Positions 34,861 through 42,822 of a DNA stretch of 64,000 nucleotides are shown piece by piece (position 1 is the stretch's first letter; the number at the start of each line of letters is the position of its first letter). Made by a program: the position numbers and the translations under genes. The stretch comes from Actinomycetospora sp. NBRC 106375 (lineage in GTDB: Bacteria > Actinomycetota > Actinomycetes > Mycobacteriales > Pseudonocardiaceae), in assembly GCF_030269665.1 (NCBI RefSeq), contig NZ_BSTS01000016.1, positions 1-64,000 of the forward strand, given 5' to 3'. A model generated the notes under the pieces. That model saw only the letters and a list, made by a program, of their open reading frames with translations. It was not told where the DNA came from and did not search any database.

Positions 34861-35438
34861 TGCGCATCGTCGACCCGACGTCCGGGGCAACGTCCGAGGA
34901 CACGACCGTCGCCGCGGCGGCGGGGACCACGCCGGCCGGAGCTGTATCCGGCCTTCGGCGCGGCAGCTCCGCTGCGCTGCGTGCCGCCCTGTGCGGCCTG
35001 TCCAACTCCAAGCCCGGCGCCCACGACCTCCTCGACGCGATCGGGCGGCGCCTGGCCGACGAGCACGGGCTCGGCCCGAACGGCCTGGAGGCGAAGCCGA
35101 GCGCCGCGGTCGGCGCCGACCCGGCGCTGCTCGACCACCTCGCCGCGCAGTACCGGCTCGCCGTCGTCGCCATCGGCGATTGAGGCTCGTGCTCGTCGTG
35201 GAGTCTCCACGACTCGCTCGAGCTCGAGCGCCGCGGCGTGCGCTCGATCCTCGTGGTGACCTCGTCGTTCCTGCCGCTGGTCACCGCCCAGGCGAAGGCG
35301 CGCCGTGCCGACCCGCGGCTCGTCGTCGTCGACCACCCGATCGGCGGGCTCTCGCCGGCGGAGTTCGCCGGACGCTCCGACGCCGCGTACGCCGGGGTCG
35401 TCGCCGAGCTGCGGTCGATGGGGGAGCTCGCACCATGA
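34860..35438 (+). CDS. UGSC-family selenoprotein (in-frame TGA = Sec108)
   Basis: 192 aa if the TGA at 35181-35183 is selenocysteine. ATG at 34860 overlaps the preceding stop. N-terminal MRIVDPTSG and SNSKPGAHDLLDAIGRRLAD match the family; the sequence around the TGA is YRLAVVAIGD-Sec-GSCSSWSLHDSLELERRG, then VRSILVVTSSFLPLVTAQAK and VVVDHPIGGLSPAEF, in unbroken frame to 35438. The family pattern GDUGSCSSxSxHD is thus complete. A perfect 8-bp hairpin with GUC loop follows the TGA. Residues about 31-43 (GLRRGSSAALRAA) are encoded by a dispersed repeat, an in-frame intrusion. A 12-codon ORF overlaps its end before the next gene. Function: redox-active selenoprotein of unknown substrate. Confidence 0.92.
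34951..34987 (-). repeat. About 35-nt dispersed repeat, copy inside a selenoprotein gene
   Basis: The complement contains AGCGGAGCTGCCGCGCCG, shared exactly with copies at 39145-39182 and 58948-58981, with the flanks (GCGGCACG..., AGGC) also similar to the 58948 copy. Here it is translated in frame as part of the second UGSC protein, just before its conserved SNSKP segment. Confidence 0.75.
35195..35213 (+). promoter_or_regulatory. Candidate bacterial SECIS hairpin 2
   Basis: Eleven nt after the TGA at 35181-35183, GTCGTGGA (35195-35202) pairs perfectly with TCCACGAC (35206-35213) around loop GUC. The distance from UGA and a GU at the apex agree with SelB-binding SECIS hairpins of bacterial selenoprotein mRNAs. 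Confidence 0.78.
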
Positions 35439-35469
35439 CGGGAGACGAAGCGGAGCCGGAGCTCGACCC

Positions 35470-36492
35470 ATGACCTCTGACGTGATCGACCTGCCCGACG
35501 TCGACGACGCCTGGGCGTGGGCGGCGGCCTGCGAGGAGCGCGGGTGGGGCGACGGGCTGCCGACGGTCCCGCCGACCGAGGAGCGGGTGGCGGCGATGCT
35601 GGCGGCGACGCCCACCGCGGTCGACCTCGGGCCCCTGCCGCCGCGCGGTGTCACGCCGACCCCGCGCTCGGTCGCGGCGAACGCGGTGATGGCCGGGTGC
35701 CGGCCCGCGGACATGCCGGTGCTGCTCGCCGCGCTCGCCGCGGTGCAGGACGAGGCCTACAACCTGCACGGCACGCTCGCGACGACTCACCCGTGCGCGC
35801 CGATGGTGATGGTCTCCGGTCCGGCGCGCGCCGCGCTGGGGTTCAACGCCGGGGGCAACTGCCTCGGGCAGGGCACGCGCGCCAACGCCGTGGTCGGCCG
35901 GGCGCTGTCGCTGGTGCTGCTGCACGTCGGCGGGGCGACCCCGGGCGTCCTCGACCGCAGCACCCAGGGTTCGCCGGCGAAGTACACGTTCTGCTTCGCC
36001 GAGTCCGACGAGTCGCCCTGGCCGTCCTCCGCGGTGCGGCGCGGGTTCGGTGCCGAGCAGAGTGTCGTGTCCGTCATGGCCGCCGAGCCGCCGCACAACG
36101 TCAACGACCACGGCAGCACCACCGGCGCGGAGATCCTGCTGACGATCGCCGGGACGATGGCCCAGCCGGGGTCGAACAACGTCTACGTCCGGGGCCCGCA
36201 CCTGCTGCTGCTCGGTCCGGAGCACGCCGCGACGCTGCACCGTGACGGCTGGACGCCCGACAGCATCCGCGCGCACCTCTGGGAGCACGCCCGCATCCCC
36301 GTCGACCACGTCTCGGACGGCAACCGGCGGCAGTTCGTCGAGTGGGGCGTCGAGCCCGACGGCGACGCGTACACCGTCAGCGACGCGCCGGGGAACCTGC
36401 ACATCGCCGTGGCGGGCGGCGCGGGGAAGCACTCGGCGTGGATACCGTCGTTCGGGGGGACGGAGCTGGTGTCGCGGGTCGTGCCGGGGTGA
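35470..36492 (+). CDS. UGSC-associated domain protein (stand-alone paralogue B)
   Basis: 340 aa. No named domain recognised. It aligns along its length with the C-terminal domain of the fused selenoprotein: ERGWGDGLPTVPPTEERVAA, NAVMAGCRPADMPVLLAALA, GQGTRANAVVGRALSLVLLH and DESPWPSSAVRRGF. The Cys in AGCRP is conserved between the two copies. Other Cys occur at HPCAP, GNCLG and YTFCFAE. No signal peptide. ATG at 35470; ends overlapping the next gene. Expected to act in the same complex or on the same metabolite as the selenoproteins; the family often sits beside UGSC genes in my inference from this cluster alone. Confidence 0.85.
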   Translation: MTSDVIDLPDVDDAWAWAAACEERGWGDGLPTVPPTEERVAAMLAATPTAVDLGPLPPRGVTPTPRSVAANAVMAGCRPADMPVLLAALAAVQDEAYNLHGTLATTHPCAPMVMVSGPARAALGFNAGGNCLGQGTRANAVVGRALSLVLLHVGGATPGVLDRSTQGSPAKYTFCFAESDESPWPSSAVRRGFGAEQSVVSVMAAEPPHNVNDHGSTTGAEILLTIAGTMAQPGSNNVYVRGPHLLLLGPEHAATLHRDGWTPDSIRAHLWEHARIPVDHVSDGNRRQFVEWGVEPDGDAYTVSDAPGNLHIAVAGGAGKHSAWIPSFGGTELVSRVVPG

Positions 36493-37415
36493 GCGACGAG
36501 GAGGACGTCGGTGACGGGCTACCGGTCGTGGCGCCGACCCCGGCGCGGGTCGCGGCGATGCTGGGGTCCACCCCGGACCCGGACGACGTGCTCGGTCTCG
36601 TGCCGCCGCTGTTCGGGGAGCTGACACCGCGCGGCGCGGCCACCGCGTGCGTGCTCGCCGGCGCCCCGGTCGGTGCGCTGCCCGTGGTCGTCGCCGCCGC
36701 CCGGGCCGCGCTGGCGTCCGAGCTGAACCTGCTCGGCGTGGCCACGACGACGGGGACGCCGGCGGTCGCGCTCGTCGTCGCCGGGCCCGTCGCCGACCGG
36801 CTCGGTCTGACCCACGGCACCGGCCTGCTCGGGCCCGGCCCGCACACCAACGGCTCGGTCGGCCGCGCGCTCGCGCTCACCCTCGCGACCGCCGGCGGCG
36901 TCCGGCCCGGCGAGACGACGATGGCCACGACGGCCCAGCCGGCCCGCTACACCTGCTGCCTCGTCGAGGACCCCGCCGGGCCGTGGGGCACGCTCGCCGC
37001 CCGCCGGGGCGCCGGCGCGGGGGACGCCGTCACCGTGGTCCCGGTCGGCGGCACGGCGGAGGTGCTGCCCCGCGACGACCTCGCCGACCCGGACGCCCTG
37101 CTCGTGCCGCTGGGCGACGCCCTCGCCGGCGCGGTCCTCGCGGCCGGCGACCTCACCCGGGGCCGCACGATGACCCAGGTGCTCGTGCTCCCGCCCGAGG
37201 TCGCGACCCGGCTGGCGCCGTCCCTGCCGACCGACGACGACCTCACCGCGGCGCTGCGGGACCGGGGCGACGCGGCGCTGCGGGCCCGCACCGGCCGCGA
37301 GGACCTGGGCGTGGCCGCCGAGATCGCCCCGGTCGTTGCCGGCGGCCCCGGCGTCAAGATGCTCCATCTGCCCGGCTGGATCGGCGGCAGCCAGGCGGTC
37401 ACCGTGCCCATGTGA
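36489..37415 (+). CDS. UGSC-associated domain protein (stand-alone paralogue C, Cys-less motif)
   Basis: 308 aa from the GTG at 36489, overlapping the previous stop. Same fold family as the protein at 35470: VGDGLPVVAPTPARVAAML, GPHTNGSVGRALALTLATAG and VEDPAGPWGTLAARRG. The AGCRPxDMPVL motif of the other two copies has become AGAPVGALPVV, losing Cys and the acidic/Arg residues, so it may be a structural rather than catalytic subunit. It ends ...KMLHLPGWIGGSQAVTVPM, and its TGA stop lies inside a 44-nt perfect palindrome. Last gene of the operon. Confidence 0.84.
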   Translation: MSDEEDVGDGLPVVAPTPARVAAMLGSTPDPDDVLGLVPPLFGELTPRGAATACVLAGAPVGALPVVVAAARAALASELNLLGVATTTGTPAVALVVAGPVADRLGLTHGTGLLGPGPHTNGSVGRALALTLATAGGVRPGETTMATTAQPARYTCCLVEDPAGPWGTLAARRGAGAGDAVTVVPVGGTAEVLPRDDLADPDALLVPLGDALAGAVLAAGDLTRGRTMTQVLVLPPEVATRLAPSLPTDDDLTAALRDRGDAALRARTGREDLGVAAEIAPVVAGGPGVKMLHLPGWIGGSQAVTVPM

Positions 37416-37453
37416 GCGAAATTCCCGGCTATAGCCGGGAATTTCGCTCACAT
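37410..37453. terminator. Perfect 44-nt palindrome (GTGAGC hairpin family), bidirectional terminator
   Basis: ATGTGAGCGAAATTCCCGGC followed by TATA and the exact complement; 20-bp arms. It contains the stop codon (37413-37415) of the last gene of the selenoprotein operon and separates it from the convergent phoD gene. The most perfect of the five family members. Confidence 0.8.
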
Positions 37454-37458
37454 ACGGG

Positions 37459-39012
37459 TCAGGCGCGGGCCGCCGGGTCGCGGGCGGGGACGACGACGGT
37501 GGCGGCGGTGTGGGCGGGGGCGCCGCGGACGCTGACCCGGTCGACCACCTGGAAGTCCGCGCGCCAGTCGGTCGGCGTGACGGTGCTGCGGACGTAGCCC
37601 CGCCGGCGGTCGAGCACCGTGATGTGCGGGTTCTCGGCGAGCAGCGCCGCGTCGCCGGGCTCGCGGGCGCGGCCGTCGCCCCCGGAGCTGATCGAGGTGG
37701 TCACGAGCTCGGTCGCGACGACCGGGGACGCCGGGTCGCTCGGGTCGGCGTGCAGGGCGCACGCGTGGTGGGCGTGCACGTCGCCGGTGACGATCACCGG
37801 GTTGGACGTGCCCGCCGCGATGAGGTGGTCGCGCAGGGCGTCGCGCTCGACCGCGCAGTCGTCCCACGAGTCCTCGTCGAGACCCACCGCCGCGCCCGCG
37901 GTGAGGTCGCGCGGGGAGAAGAACACCTGCTGGGCGAGCACGTTCCAGCGTGCGGTCGGGCCGGCGAGCCCGTGCCACAGCCAGGCGCGCTGCTCGGCGC
38001 CGAGCATCGTGCGCGACGGGTCGCGCGGGTGCTCCGGGTCCTGGTCGCTGCGGTACTGGCGGGTGTCGAGCAGGTGGACGTCGAGCAGGTCGCCGAACGT
38101 GAGCCGGCGGTGCATGCGCATGGCCGGCCCGTCGGGTCGCTGGGTCCGGCGCAGCGGCATGTGCTCCCAGAACGCCCGGAACGCGCCGGCGCGCCGGGCC
38201 CGGAACACCGCCGGGTCGTTGTCGGGCTCGTCGTCGACCTGGGAGACGTCGGCGGCCCAGTTGTTCTCGACGTCGTGGTCGTCGAGCGTGATCGCCCACG
38301 GGAACGCGGCGTGCGCGGCCTGCAGATCGGGGTCGGTGCGGTACTGGCCGTGGCGCACGCGGTAGTCGGTGAGGGTGCTGACCTCGCGGTTCGGCAGGTG
38401 GGCCCGCCCCGGCACGCCGGTCGACGCGCTCTCGTAGATGTAGTCGCCGAGGAACGCGACGAGGTCGAGGTCGTCGCGGGCCATCGCGGCGTAGGCGGTG
38501 TAGAAGCCGTCGGGACGGCACTGGCAGCTCGCCGTCGCCATCGCGAACCGGTCGACCCGCGCCCCGGGCGCCGGGGCCGTACGCGTCCGCCCGACCGGGC
38601 TGATCTGCGGACCGGCGCGGAAGCGGTACCAGTGGTCGGCGGCCGGGTGCAGTCCCGACACCTCGACGTGCACCGCGTGCGCCTCCTCGGGCCGCGCGAC
38701 GGCTGTGCCCCGGGCGACCACCCGGCGGAACGCGGCGTCCTCGGCCACCTGCCAGTCGACGAGGACGGGACGCCGGCTCATCCCGCCGCGCCCGTCCGGG
38801 GCCACCGGGTCGGGGGCCAGCCGTGTCCAGAGCACGACACCGTCGGGGACCGGGTCGCCCGACGCCACGCCGAGGGTGAACACCGCCGGCGCCGCGGGGT
38901 CGACGGCGTCGGCGGCCGCGACCCAGGGAGCGCCGAGGACCACCGCCGTGCTCGTGAGGGCCGCCGCGCCGCCCAGGAAGGTCCGGCGCGTCACCCTCGC
39001 GGGGTCGCTCAC
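37459..39012 (-). CDS. phoD: PhoD-type alkaline phosphatase/phosphodiesterase, Tat-exported
   Basis: 517 aa. A twin-arginine signal TRRTFLGGAAALTSTAVVLG opens the protein, so it is exported folded. The mature part has the PhoD N-terminal fibronectin-like region (FTLGVASGDPVPDGVVLWTRL) and metallophosphatase core: VAFLGDYIYE, ITLDDHDVENN and NPVIVTGDVHAH, the Fe/Ca ligand motifs. PhoD enzymes release phosphate from mono- and diesters, including teichoic acids, outside the cell. GTG start at 39012. It stands as a single gene between a terminator palindrome and a two-component system, and phosphate control is plausible but no Pho box was identified. Confidence 0.95.
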   Translation of the reverse strand: MSDPARVTRRTFLGGAAALTSTAVVLGAPWVAAADAVDPAAPAVFTLGVASGDPVPDGVVLWTRLAPDPVAPDGRGGMSRRPVLVDWQVAEDAAFRRVVARGTAVARPEEAHAVHVEVSGLHPAADHWYRFRAGPQISPVGRTRTAPAPGARVDRFAMATASCQCRPDGFYTAYAAMARDDLDLVAFLGDYIYESASTGVPGRAHLPNREVSTLTDYRVRHGQYRTDPDLQAAHAAFPWAITLDDHDVENNWAADVSQVDDEPDNDPAVFRARRAGAFRAFWEHMPLRRTQRPDGPAMRMHRRLTFGDLLDVHLLDTRQYRSDQDPEHPRDPSRTMLGAEQRAWLWHGLAGPTARWNVLAQQVFFSPRDLTAGAAVGLDEDSWDDCAVERDALRDHLIAAGTSNPVIVTGDVHAHHACALHADPSDPASPVVATELVTTSISSGGDGRAREPGDAALLAENPHITVLDRRRGYVRSTVTPTDWRADFQVVDRVSVRGAPAHTAATVVVPARDPAARA

Positions 39013-39144
39013 GGGCAGTCCTCCGTCCGGGCTCAGACGGGGGCGCCGGCGGGCCGGCGTCGCATCCCCCGCCCCACCAACGCATGACCCGGTGTCACCG
39101 GTTCGGACGTTCCGTGACCGGACTTCCGCGCACGGTCACCGGTC

Positions 39145-39182
39145 GGCGGCCGCAGCGGAGCGGAGCTGCCGCGCCGGAGGCG
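39145..39182 (+). repeat. About 35-nt dispersed repeat, intergenic copy
   Basis: GCAGCGGAGCGGAGCTGCCG continuing CGCCGGAGGCG at 39152-39182; same core as 58948-58981 and the complement of 34951-34987. It lies in the 251-bp region between phoD and the response regulator, which otherwise holds only a leader with CCACCC/GGGTGG arms ahead of the regulator. Confidence 0.72.
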
Positions 39183-39263
39183 CGTCACGGCGATGCCGCC
39201 GCACAGCGGACACACAGGAACCACCCAGCCGGGACCTGTGGGTGGCTGGGAGGGTGCTGTGTC

Positions 39264-39998
39264 ATGAACGCCGCGACCCGTGCCGACCTGCGGCGTCCGG
39301 ACGGGACACCGGTCCGGGCGCTGGTCGTCGACGACGAACCCACGCTCGCCGAGCTGCTGTCGATGGCCCTGCGCTACGAGGGCTGGGACGTGCGCAGCGC
39401 TTCCGACGGGCTGGGTGCCGTACGCCAGGGCCGCGACTTCCGCCCCGACGTCGTGGTGCTCGACGTGATGCTCCCCGACATCGACGGGTTCGAGGTGCTG
39501 CGCCGGCTGCGCGCCGAGAGCCCCGAGGTCCCGGTGCTGTTCCTGACCGCGCGCGACGCCGTCGAGGACCGGGTCGCCGGCATCACCGCAGGCGGCGACG
39601 ACTACGTCACCAAGCCGTTCAGCCTCGAGGAGGTCGTCGCCCGGCTGCGCGGACTGCTGCGCCGGGCCGCGGTCGCGACCGCGGTGCGCGGCGACGCCAC
39701 CCTCGCCGTCGGGGACCTCACGCTCGACGAGGACAGCCACGAGGTCGTCCGCGGCGGCGAGCAGGTCGAGCTGACGGCCACCGAGTTCGAGCTGCTGCGC
39801 TTCCTCATGCGCAACCCGCGCCGGGTGCTGTCGAAGGCACAGATCCTCGACCGCGTCTGGAACTACGACTTCGGCGGCCAGTCGAACATCGTCGAGCTCT
39901 ACATCTCCTACCTGCGCAAGAAGATCGACGCGGGCCGCGCGCCGATGATCCACACCGTCCGGGGCGCCGGCTACGTCCTCAAGCCGGCCGCCGAATGA
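39264..39998 (+). CDS. OmpR-family response regulator
   Basis: 244 aa. Receiver domain: VRALVVDDEPTLAELLSMAL, phospho-acceptor in DVVVLDVMLPDIDGFEVLRR, FLTARDAVEDRVAG, Lys in DDYVTKPFSLEEVVARL. The effector winged helix: VELTATEFELLRFLMRNPRR, IVELYISYLRKKID, HTVRGAGYVLKP. Closest in style to the TrcR/PrrA-like regulators of actinobacteria. ATG at 39264. The stop overlaps the kinase start (ATGA). Together with the kinase and the DUF1707 protein it forms a three-gene unit probably answering envelope conditions. Confidence 0.94.
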   Translation: MNAATRADLRRPDGTPVRALVVDDEPTLAELLSMALRYEGWDVRSASDGLGAVRQGRDFRPDVVVLDVMLPDIDGFEVLRRLRAESPEVPVLFLTARDAVEDRVAGITAGGDDYVTKPFSLEEVVARLRGLLRRAAVATAVRGDATLAVGDLTLDEDSHEVVRGGEQVELTATEFELLRFLMRNPRRVLSKAQILDRVWNYDFGGQSNIVELYISYLRKKIDAGRAPMIHTVRGAGYVLKPAAE

Positions 39999-41593
39999 TC
40001 ATGCCCCAGGTCGATGTGCGTGGCCCCGCCCGGCGCGCGCTGCGGCGCGTGCCGTCGCTGCAGAGCCGGCTGGTGCTGACGACCGTGCTGCTGCTGACCG
40101 TCGTCTTCCTCGTCGTCGGCGTGGGCGCGGCGCTGTCCCTGCGCGGCTACCTCTACCGCCAGCTCGACGACCAGGTCACCGAGGTGGCCCGCTTCCGCAG
40201 CAACCCGCCGCAGGGCGACCCGGACCGGCGCCCGCCCCCGCCCGACGCGGGCGGCGGCTTCGTCGGCGGCGGCCCCGACCGGCCGGCCAACACCCTCGAG
40301 GTCACCGTCGACGACGGGCGGATCGTGCGGGCGGTGCTGCTCGGTCGGCCGGGCACGAGCACGCCGGTGCCGGTCGAGGAGGTGGCGCCGGCGATCGCGA
40401 CGACGCCGGGCCAGCGCCCCCAGACGCTCGACCTCGACGGGCTCGGCAGCTTCCGGCTCGCGGCCGCGCAGGGCGACGACGGGACGGTCACGGTGATCGG
40501 GCTGTCGACCGACGCGCTCGAGAACACCGTCGACGAGCTGGTGCTCCGCGAAGCGATCATCTTCGGGATCGGCGTCGTGCTCGCGGGCGTCACGGCGGCG
40601 TTCACCACGCGGCTGACCCTGCGCCCGCTGCACCGGATGTCCGCCACCGCCCGGCGGGTCTCGGAGCTGCCGCTCTCGTCGGGGGAGGTGGAGCTCGCCG
40701 AGCGGGTGCCCGACGCCGACGCCGACCCGCGCTCGGAGGTCGGCCAGGTCGGGGTGGCGCTCAACCGGATGCTCGGGCACGTCGGCGCCGCGCTGGCCGC
40801 CCGCCAGGACAGCGAGACCCGGCTGCGGCGCTTCGTGGCCGACGCGAGCCACGAGCTGCGCACCCCCCTGGCCGCGATCCGCGGCTACAACGAGCTCGCC
40901 GCCCGCCGCACCGGCGAGCTCCCGGACGAGGTCGCGGGCCTGCTCGACCGCATGGGCTCGCAGACCGAGCGGATGACGGCGCTGGTCGAGGACCTCCTGC
41001 TGCTCGCCCGCCTCGACGCCGGTCGCCCGCTGGCCCGCGAGCCGGTGGACCTCGCCCGTCTCGTCGTCGACGCCGTCACCGACGCGCACGTCGCCGCGGC
41101 CGGGCACCGGTGGTCGATCGACCTGCCCGGCGACGACTCCGTGGACGACTCCGTGGAGATCGACCGCGCCCCGCTCGAGGTGATCGGCGACCCCGAGCGG
41201 CTGCACCAGGTGCTCGCGAACCTGCTCGCCAACGCCCGCACCCACACCCCGCCCGGCACCCTGGTCACCGTCACGCTGCGGCCCACGACCGGCGAGGACG
41301 GGCGGGCGGTGGTGCGCCTCGACGTCGTCGACGACGGGCCCGGCATCCCGCCCGACCTCCTGCCGCACGTCGCCGAGCGCTTCGCCCGCGGCGACACCGG
41401 GCGCGCCCGCGCCACCGGCAGCACCGGCCTCGGGCTCTCGATCGTCTCGGCCGTCGTCGCCGAGCACGGCGGCACGCTGCGGATCACCAGCCGGCCGGGC
41501 GAGACGCGGTTCACGGTGGACCTCCCGGCCGCGAGCAGGACGGCCGACGGTGCTGACCTCGGTCCGGGGCTCGGCCTATCCTCCCGGCCATGA
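39995..41593 (+). CDS. Sensor histidine kinase
   Basis: 532 aa inner-membrane kinase. Helix 1 (about residues 20-50; LVLTTVLLLTVVFLVVGVGA), a Pro-rich extracytoplasmic region (about 50-180; PDRRPPPPDAGGG), helix 2 (AIIFGIGVVLAGVTAAFTTR), HAMP (about 210-275), HisKA with ADASHELRTPLAAIRGYNELA, and HATPase: VLANLLANARTHTPPG, DDGPGIPPDLLPHVAERFAR, GSTGLGLSIVSAVVAEHGG. Start overlaps the regulator stop and its stop overlaps the DUF1707 gene. The ligand is unknown. Confidence 0.94.
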   Translation: MIMPQVDVRGPARRALRRVPSLQSRLVLTTVLLLTVVFLVVGVGAALSLRGYLYRQLDDQVTEVARFRSNPPQGDPDRRPPPPDAGGGFVGGGPDRPANTLEVTVDDGRIVRAVLLGRPGTSTPVPVEEVAPAIATTPGQRPQTLDLDGLGSFRLAAAQGDDGTVTVIGLSTDALENTVDELVLREAIIFGIGVVLAGVTAAFTTRLTLRPLHRMSATARRVSELPLSSGEVELAERVPDADADPRSEVGQVGVALNRMLGHVGAALAARQDSETRLRRFVADASHELRTPLAAIRGYNELAARRTGELPDEVAGLLDRMGSQTERMTALVEDLLLLARLDAGRPLAREPVDLARLVVDAVTDAHVAAAGHRWSIDLPGDDSVDDSVEIDRAPLEVIGDPERLHQVLANLLANARTHTPPGTLVTVTLRPTTGEDGRAVVRLDVVDDGPGIPPDLLPHVAERFARGDTGRARATGSTGLGLSIVSAVVAEHGGTLRITSRPGETRFTVDLPAASRTADGADLGPGLGLSSRP

Positions 41594-42345
41594 CCCAGCC
41601 GGCGCCCCACGAGCAGGGAGACGACGACCAGGGAGCCTCGGCCGAGCGCCTCCCGGCGCCACCCGACCCGCCGCCGATCCGGGCCTCCGACGCCGAGCGC
41701 GAGCAGGTGGCCGAGGTCGTGCGGCAGGCGGTGTCGGACGGCCGGCTCACGATCGTCGAGGGTGACGAGCGGCTGCGTGACGTCTACGCCGCGCGGTTCC
41801 GTCGCGACCTCACGCCCGTGACCGCCGACCTCGGGCCCGTGCCGTCGGGGGAGACCGCCCCGGCGCGGCGCCCGCTCGGCCGCCTCGACCGGCCCTCGTC
41901 GACCACGTCGGTGGCGGTCCTGTCCGGGGTGCAGAAGCGGGGGGACTGGACGCCGGGGCACACCCACCGCGTCCTCGCGTTCTGGGGCGGCGCGGACCTG
42001 ACCTTCCGCGACGCCCGCCTCGACGACGCCGGTCTGGTGATCGGCGCGATCGCGATCATGGGCGGCGTCAACCTGGACCTGCGCGGCATCCCCGCCGGCG
42101 TCGAGGTCACCGTCCAGGCCGTGGCGATCATGGGCGGCGTCGACGTCACGGTGGACCCGGAGACCACGGTCGTCGAGGACGGATTCGGCTTCATGGGCGC
42201 GTTCGACGACGGCTCGGGTCCGCCGCGCGGCAGCGACGGGCCCCGCGTGCGCGTCACGGGCCTGGCCTTCATGGGCGGGGTGTCGGTGTCGCGCAAGCCG
42301 CTCGCGCTCGACGGCCGCGACGACCCCGACCAGCTCGAGCGCTGA
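41590..42345 (+). CDS. DUF1707 and LiaF-like C-terminal domain protein
   Basis: 251 aa. The N-terminal DUF1707 (SHOCT-like) segment is IRASDAEREQVAEVVRQAVSDGRLT with EGDERLRDVYAAR. The C-terminal half has the repeated beta-solenoid of the cell-wall-active-antibiotic response/LiaF family: LVIGAIAIMGGVNLDLRGIP, VQAVAIMGGVDVTVDPET, FGFMGAFDD and LAFMGGVSVS, i.e. recurring IMGG turns. No membrane helix is visible, unlike many relatives. It overlaps the kinase gene by 4 bases and probably modulates the two-component system or senses envelope damage. Confidence 0.88.
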   Translation: MTQPAPHEQGDDDQGASAERLPAPPDPPPIRASDAEREQVAEVVRQAVSDGRLTIVEGDERLRDVYAARFRRDLTPVTADLGPVPSGETAPARRPLGRLDRPSSTTSVAVLSGVQKRGDWTPGHTHRVLAFWGGADLTFRDARLDDAGLVIGAIAIMGGVNLDLRGIPAGVEVTVQAVAIMGGVDVTVDPETTVVEDGFGFMGAFDDGSGPPRGSDGPRVRVTGLAFMGGVSVSRKPLALDGRDDPDQLER

Positions 42346-42348
42346 GGC

Positions 42349-42822
42349 CTACTTCTCCAGCAGCCGGTCGAGCTTCTCCTCGATCCGCGCCATCCGCTCG
42401 CCGAGCTCGGTGAGCGTCCGGAACGCCGTCGCGTCGGTGTTGAGGAGCGCGTCGAGCCCCGACATGCGCACCGGCGACCCGGCCACGCGCGAGGGGTGCC
42501 GCTCGGGCTCGAGCACGGCCGCGTGCAGCTCGGTGACGCGGAAGTCCAGCCACGACAGCAGGTCGCCGACGTCCATGGTGCGCCCGAAGCGGGTGCGCAC
42601 CCGCTGGTGCAGGACGTCCCCTGGTCCCACCCCGCCGTGCGTGGTGCGGTGGGTCCGGTGCCGGTGGTGGTCGTCGCCGTCGAAGAGCTCGGAGACGAAG
42701 CCGTCCTGTTCCTCGTGGTGGTGGTGCACGTGGTGCTCCACCGGCGGGGGCGGAGGCGGTGGAGGTCCGGGTGGTGGTCCGGGTGGCGGCGGCTGGCCCC
42801 AGGGCTCGGTCACGATCGTCAC
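42349..42822 (-). CDS. Proline-rich, His-rich hypothetical protein
   Basis: 157 aa, GTG at 42822 (42813 is also possible). It opens with a polyproline tract (GQPPPPGPPPGPPPPPPPP), continues with a charged His cluster (VEHHVHHHHEEQDG), then a second His/Arg patch (DDHHRHRTHRTTHG) and a C-terminal helical domain (LLSWLDFRVTELHAAVLE; ERMARIEEKLDRLLEK, a short coiled coil). No signal peptide or membrane helix. Metal binding through the His clusters is possible. Convergent with the DUF1707 gene with a 3-bp gap. No family recognised. Confidence 0.68.
   Translation of the reverse strand: MTIVTEPWGQPPPPGPPPGPPPPPPPPVEHHVHHHHEEQDGFVSELFDGDDHHRHRTHRTTHGGVGPGDVLHQRVRTRFGRTMDVGDLLSWLDFRVTELHAAVLEPERHPSRVAGSPVRMSGLDALLNTDATAFRTLTELGERMARIEEKLDRLLEK

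Noticed and set aside
35181-35183. TGA as frameshift or pseudogene break in the second UGSC gene
   Set aside because: GD-U-GSC is the family motif, a SECIS-like hairpin follows, and the downstream frame stays open to a normal 4-base-region junction.
35435-35473. Twelve-codon ORF between the second UGSC gene and paralogue B
   Set aside because: Too short, no ribosome site of its own, and probably only a coupling overlap.
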